7,819 bases of DNA. Origin: Candidatus Cloacimonas sp. (GTDB lineage: Bacteria > Cloacimonadota > Cloacimonadia > Cloacimonadales > Cloacimonadaceae). The notes beneath the pieces are model-generated. The model ran no database searches. It was not told the DNA's origin and was given only the letters and a program-made list of their open reading frames with translations. The DNA is taken from contig DAONFA010000051.1 of assembly GCA_035403355.1 (NCBI GenBank), forward strand, positions 1-7,819. Reading direction: 5' to 3'. Made by a program: the position numbers and the translations under genes. Shown here piece by piece: positions 4,975 through 7,819 of the stretch. The stretch's first letter is position 1; every line of letters begins with the position of its first letter.

Positions 4975-7047
4975 TTATATTGTTTCTATTTTGTCTTCAT
5001 CTTCCCCGCCGTCTTCGCTGAAGTGCTTATCCTCTAAAAATAGATCGTTTGCGCCGTAATAGTTGAAGCCTACGCTATAGGAGCTTTTCCCGTATCTGTT
5101 CTTTAAGCATACAAGCTCGAGCTTCCGGGGCGTTGCCCTTTTTGCTTCTTTTATTGCCTGCCGCTTTTTGTTTATATCTTTGTCTGTTGTAATTATTGAA
5201 TTGGTGCTTATTGCACTTAACTGCAGCCCCCATACTACATCGGCGGTAGCTTCTATCCCGCCGCTTTCTTTTAGGCTTTCATAGTCAAATTGTGTCATAT
5301 AATTAGATCTGTTTAAGCTGGATAATACTATAACGGTTAAACTCTGTTTGCTGCAAAGCCTGCGGATCGCTGTTACATTTTCATCTATTAGATCCCTGGC
5401 TGTTTGCCTGGCTTTTGGATCGCCCTGTATAATTTGCAGATAGTCTATAATTACTACGGGCTTTGTTTGGTATGCTTTTATATAGTCTTCTACCTCTTGT
5501 ATTATAGTGTTTATGTTTGTTTCATAATTGCCCTGTATAATATTTATTCGGTCTTCTACCCTTTTTGTATAAACTTCAGCCGCTTTTATAACTTCCTGCG
5601 TTATCCTGCCGCTTCTTATGTCAAGGCTTGTTATATTGGTTTGTGGGTTTGCCTGCGCCGTTATTCTTGCTATGCTTTTGCTGGCTAATTCAAAGCGGCT
5701 TTGCTCCATGCTAAAATATATAATATGCTCCCCGGCTGCGGCTAATTGATCCGCTAACTGTAATATAAAGGTTGTTTTTCCCAGGCTGGGGATCGCCCCT
5801 AAAACATAAAGCCCCGGATATACCCCGCCCGCCTTTGCGTCAAGGTTTGCAAAGCCTGTTTTTTTATCTCTAAAGGGCTTATAGGCTTCTATATCCTTGT
5901 AAAATTGCCCGTTAATATATTTCGTTATGCTGTTTTTATAATCCGGCTTTGTGTCCGCTGTGTCCTGTGTGTTTTCTGTGGCTATTGTTTCCGGTATTGG
6001 TAGCGCTGCCGCCGCTGTTTCCGCTTCCGCTATAGCCTGTATAAATAAAGCTTTGTTTTCTATAAGCGCCTGGTTTGCGTCTTTGGCTTCGCCGGTTATG
6101 TTTGCCCTGGCGTGTCTGATCCCTCGGGCTGTTAGTCCTTGCTGCAACTCTGCCGCTGCCTTTTCGCCTGGTTTGTCATTGTCAAGCGCTATTATAAGCG
6201 GCTGCGCCGGTCTATGTTTGTCTAATTCCCTTAATAGCCGCCCGGTGTTTGTGGTGCTTCCCAGGGCTATAGCTTCCCCGCCTGCGGTTATTACGCTTAA
6301 AGCGTCTATTTCGCCTTCCGTTATTATTACCGGCTTTGTAGCTTCATAGACAGCCTTTATATTATATATTGGGCTGCCGCCGGTCTTCCGGTAGCGGTTG
6401 CCTTCCGCTGCTTTTGTGTCTATGTTCCTGGCGTTGTAGCTGCCCTTCCCTGTTGGTATTATGATAGCCTTCCAGGTGGCGGGCTGGTTTTTTCCGTCTT
6501 CCTGTGTGTTCCATGTGCTATAGTTTGGATCATACCCCAGCTTAAAGCGGTCTATAACTGCTTCCGATATACCCCGCCCGGTTAGATATTCGATTTCTTT
6601 TATGTGGCTATGCGCCTGTAAATAATATTCTGTATAGTCTTTTTCATCTTTGCCCTTTTCGTTGTCTGTGTTGCCCTGTGTGGCGTTTTCTGCCCCCGGT
6701 GCGTGTGTTTGGGCTTTTTGGGCTTTATCGTCTATATGGGGCGTTTTTGTGGATATTTTGGCGGGTGTGTCTACTATATGCAGTATTTCGCCCGCTCGCT
6801 TAAAAGCGGCTTTTTTATCTATTTTTTCGTATTCCGCTATAAGGTCTACTGTGTCAAGGCTTGTTACCCCGCAACTAAAGCAGCTGTAGCGGTTTGTTTT
6901 CCGGTCTATACTTCCGGCTGGTGTGCCTTTTTTGTGGCTTCCGCTGCCGCATAGCGGGCAGATCCAGCCCCCGCCCTTCTTTGTGGTTATGATTGCTAAA
7001 TATTCCGGTAGCCTTGCCTTTACCTCTGCTATTTGGTCTTCCGTCAT
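4975..7047 (-). CDS. Primase-helicase (zinc finger, Toprim, DnaB/RecA-type helicase)
   Basis: The protein has 690 aa. Residues 28-60 hold a CHC2/DnaG-like zinc site (C30, C33, C56, C59; H38 is near). A charged linker runs from 91 to 140. Residues about 155-345 are a primase-like region with Toprim: EGEID at 244-248 and DND at 289-291. A second linker (345-375) contains NTQDTADTK. The helicase domain (about 385-665) has Walker A GAIPSLGKT at 417-425, Walker B VVIIDYLQII with D535, the LSSLNR sensor near 575-580 and the KNRYGKS motif at 649-655. The order is that of T7 gp4/Twinkle and phage or plasmid DnaB-primase fusions: the helicase unwinds the fork as a ring and the primase part may lay primers. 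AAGGGGAGC precedes the start. It is followed after 13 nt by a 104-aa gene. Whether the primase half is active cannot be read here. Confidence 0.88.
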   Translation of the reverse strand: MTEDQIAEVKARLPEYLAIITTKKGGGWICPLCGSGSHKKGTPAGSIDRKTNRYSCFSCGVTSLDTVDLIAEYEKIDKKAAFKRAGEILHIVDTPAKISTKTPHIDDKAQKAQTHAPGAENATQGNTDNEKGKDEKDYTEYYLQAHSHIKEIEYLTGRGISEAVIDRFKLGYDPNYSTWNTQEDGKNQPATWKAIIIPTGKGSYNARNIDTKAAEGNRYRKTGGSPIYNIKAVYEATKPVIITEGEIDALSVITAGGEAIALGSTTNTGRLLRELDKHRPAQPLIIALDNDKPGEKAAAELQQGLTARGIRHARANITGEAKDANQALIENKALFIQAIAEAETAAAALPIPETIATENTQDTADTKPDYKNSITKYINGQFYKDIEAYKPFRDKKTGFANLDAKAGGVYPGLYVLGAIPSLGKTTFILQLADQLAAAGEHIIYFSMEQSRFELASKSIARITAQANPQTNITSLDIRSGRITQEVIKAAEVYTKRVEDRINIIQGNYETNINTIIQEVEDYIKAYQTKPVVIIDYLQIIQGDPKARQTARDLIDENVTAIRRLCSKQSLTVIVLSSLNRSNYMTQFDYESLKESGGIEATADVVWGLQLSAISTNSIITTDKDINKKRQAIKEAKRATPRKLELVCLKNRYGKSSYSVGFNYYGANDLFLEDKHFSEDGGEDEDKIETI

Positions 7048-7060
7048 TCTTTTTGCTCCC
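7043..7060 (-). promoter_or_regulatory. Translation-start leader of primase-helicase gene, shared with the small frameshifted gene
   Basis: The minus-strand 18-mer GGGAGCAAAAAGAATGAC, including the ATG, recurs exactly at 3415-3432 before the frameshifted gene. The GGGAGC core is the ribosome-binding site. It resembles, but is distinct from, the leader shared by parA and the initiator gene. Confidence 0.65.
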
Positions 7061-7117
7061 CTTTATATGATATAATTCTGTTGAATTTGTGCGCTATTTG
7101 TGCTAATATATACCCGT

Positions 7118-7175
7118 GGGGCAGTCATTCGCCCCGCTCCCGGCGGTGGTTTGGTCTGTTATGGATCTGCCGCCG
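7118..7175. promoter_or_regulatory. Two GC-rich hairpins in the primase-helicase leader
   Basis: GGGGC (7118-7122) pairs with GCCCC (7131-7135), loop 8 nt; CGGCGG (7141-7146) pairs with CCGCCG (7170-7175), loop 23 nt. On the minus strand both lie 70-130 nt before the primase-helicase ATG. The first is followed on that strand by CACGGGTATATATTAG, not a T tract, so it is not an obvious terminator. It shares GGGCGAAT with the hairpin before parA. A leader structure or protein-binding site is possible; no promoter with both boxes could be located nearby. Confidence 0.4.
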
Positions 7176-7210
7176 CTTTCCTTTGCATTTGTTTTTGTAA
7201 ATGTGTTTGA

Positions 7211-7260
7211 AGGTCAACAAAAGTCAACATTTGTTAAGTAGTAAATATGCTTAAATGTTA
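7211..7260. repeat. Paired short repeats: two GTCAACA boxes and two TGTTAAG boxes
   Basis: GTCAACA occurs at 7213-7219 and again at 7222-7228; TGTTAAG occurs at 7231 and near 7256. The stretch also holds the inverted pair ACAAA/TTTGT around AGTCAACA. On the minus strand this reads as paired TTGAC boxes, matched by another pair at 7315-7330. They could be operator half-sites upstream of the primase-helicase operon. Confidence 0.35.
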
Positions 7261-7272
7261 AGTTTTGGCTTG

Positions 7273-7346
7273 CCTTTTATGGACTCGGAAAACTCCAGAT
7301 GTATTCCTTTTATGGAGTCAATAAAGTCAAGGCGTTACCCTTTTAT
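7273..7346. repeat. Degenerate direct repeats at exact 33-bp spacing
   Basis: CCTTTTAT starts at 7273, 7306 and 7339, exactly 33 bp (about three helical turns) apart. In the first two copies the match extends to CCTTTTATGGACTC and CCTTTTATGGAGTC (13 of 14), and weaker similarity continues to the end of the unit. The third copy overlaps the stop codon of the zinc-ribbon gene and matches only over the first eight or nine bases. They could be binding sites read on one face of the helix ahead of the primase-helicase gene, or the worn remains of a duplicated segment. Confidence 0.55.
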
Positions 7347-7555
7347 TGTTTCCCTTGCCGTTCCCTATATCGCCTTACCCTGGCGGCTGTCTTTTCCCTT
7401 TTTACTTTTTCGGCGCATGGCTGGCAATAGCTGGCGGCCGCTGCGTTGCCGTTGTTAAACTCTGCTCCGCATAGCGTACAAATACCGGTCATTATATAGC
7501 CGCCTTCTTGCTTTTTCCAATATCGCCGGCTGTATTCCCTTTCTGATCCGTTCAT
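7343..7555 (-). CDS. Small zinc-ribbon protein with basic tail
   Basis: The conserved part is the last 49 residues: ICTLCGAEF, a 14-residue gap between cysteine pairs, then YCQPC, giving a CxxC-x14-CxxC zinc site, followed by a strongly basic helix AARVRRYRERQGKQ. Such small zinc proteins are common on phages and plasmids and probably bind nucleic acid. Three in-frame starts are possible. The ATG at 7555 (70 aa, chosen) has AAAAGGGGC 5 nt upstream, like the recombinase gene. The ATG at 7492 (49 aa) has AAGGCGG 7 nt upstream and starts right at the zinc domain, so it is nearly as good. The ATG at 7597 (84 aa) has only a weak site. No partner gene is coupled to it; 295 nt of repeats and hairpins follow before the primase-helicase gene. 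Confidence 0.65.
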   Translation of the reverse strand: MNGSEREYSRRYWKKQEGGYIMTGICTLCGAEFNNGNAAAASYCQPCAEKVKREKTAARVRRYRERQGKQ

Positions 7556-7642
7556 TATTTGCCCCTTTTGCGCCATTTTTGCGCTGTTTAATGCCATTAT
7601 TTGCCCGTTTTTGGGCTGTTTTTACGCTGTTTTTGTTGCCTA

Positions 7643-7670
7643 TATATATTAAAATATCTTGTTTTGTAAC
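7643..7670 (-). promoter_or_regulatory. Candidate promoter of the zinc-ribbon gene
   Basis: On the minus strand GTTACA (7665-7670) and TATATA (7643-7648) are separated by 16 bp, in an AT-rich stretch about 90 nt before the chosen start. The -35 hexamer lies inside one copy of the 12-bp repeat TTTGTAACGGTT, which could therefore act as an operator. The boxes are only moderate matches. Confidence 0.35.
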
Positions 7671-7795
7671 GGTTATACTACAGGGGGCTATAAATCTTTC
7701 AAGCAGTATCAGAGCGGGGATTTACCGGTTTCCTGCGTTACACTCGCTTAAGGGTGGTATAGGGGGACGGCTGCGGCTGTCTGTTTGTAACGGTT
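7663..7795. repeat. 12-bp direct repeat TTTGTAACGGTT, with a partial iteron beside it
   Basis: TTTGTAACGGTT occurs at 7663-7674 and 7784-7795, 121 bp apart. The first copy runs into TTATACTAC (7673-7681), nine bases of the iteron. The second sits in an imperfect palindrome (GTTTGTAAC next to GTTGTAAAC, 7783-7801). These features lie in the gene-free end of the window. Confidence 0.6.
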
Positions 7796-7819
7796 GTAAA
7801 CATTTAAAATCTTTATGGG

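Larger units (their letters stand above)
7598..7819. other. Gene-free region, candidate replication origin
   Basis: No gene is supported here. The stretch has an AT-rich block (7641-7660), the TTTGTAACGGTT pair, a partial iteron, two GGGGG-containing segments (about 7682 and 7760) and the initial promoter-like boxes. If the molecule is circular, this region joins the iterons at 1-77, giving a non-coding segment of about 308 bp with iterons and an AT-rich block, which is the usual content of a theta origin. Origin is an inference. Confidence 0.4.

Noticed and set aside
5951..6349. 132-codon plus-strand frame, Ala/Ser/Val-rich, resembling a membrane protein
   Set aside because: It is antisense to the Toprim part of the primase-helicase; the hydrophobic look is what complements of such codons produce.
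7166..7235. Possible 23-codon minus-strand leader peptide (MLTFVDLQTH onward) before the primase-helicase gene
   Set aside because: There is no ribosome-binding site and no run of regulatory codons, so it is probably chance.
7255..7458. 67-codon plus-strand frame with an 11-residue periodic peptide (PFMDSENSRCI and relatives)
   Set aside because: The periodicity comes from the 33-bp DNA repeats; there is no ribosome-binding site, and most of the frame overlaps the zinc-ribbon gene antisense.

Overview
The window looks like a small cryptic plasmid (or plasmid-like element) laid out on one strand. Every gene I can support is on the minus strand. No gene is cut by either end, and both ends lie in non-coding, repeat-bearing DNA, so it could be a complete circle of about 7.8 kb opened in its origin region. 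Circularity is an inference: only reads across the ends would prove it. I see no relaxase, conjugation, phage structural, resistance or IS gene.

Host: strong Shine-Dalgarno sequences precede nearly every gene, one promoter is almost perfect sigma70/sigmaA (TTGACA-16-TATAAT), and A-rich sense strands use ATA for Ile freely. This suggests a Bacillota-type host (clostridial or Negativicutes-like, perhaps gut-associated) and argues against Bacteroidota. The species cannot be read from the sequence.

Layout in the direction of transcription, from high to low coordinates. (1) 7598-7819: a gene-free stretch with a 12-bp direct repeat, a partial iteron and a candidate promoter. (2) 7343-7555: a small zinc-ribbon protein. 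(3) 7048-7342: a leader region with degenerate 33-bp-spaced repeats, paired TTGAC boxes and two hairpins. (4) 4975-7047: a primase-helicase with a CHC2-like zinc finger, Toprim and DnaB/RecA-type helicase, coupled to an unknown 104-aa gene (4647-4961) and closed by a terminator. (5) 3518-4453: a tyrosine recombinase with its own strong promoter. (6) 3170-3419: a small gene that reads as 82 aa only if one base is removed. (7) 1838-3090: a partition-type operon of ParA, a ribbon-helix-helix protein and an excisionase-like HTH protein. (8) 87-1613: a 508-aa probable replication initiator. (9) 1-77: iterons just after the initiator stop codon, which would join region 1 if the molecule is circular.

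Reading of the whole: the initiator probably acts on the iterons, the element's own primase-helicase supplies priming and unwinding, ParA plus the RHH protein segregate copies, and the recombinase resolves multimers or integrates the element. The most unusual signals are a GACACA micro-repeat scattered through genes and spacers (encoding DTKDTQG-like peptides in unrelated proteins), the apparent frameshift, the 33-bp periodic repeats, and pairs of genes sharing nearly identical translation-start leaders.
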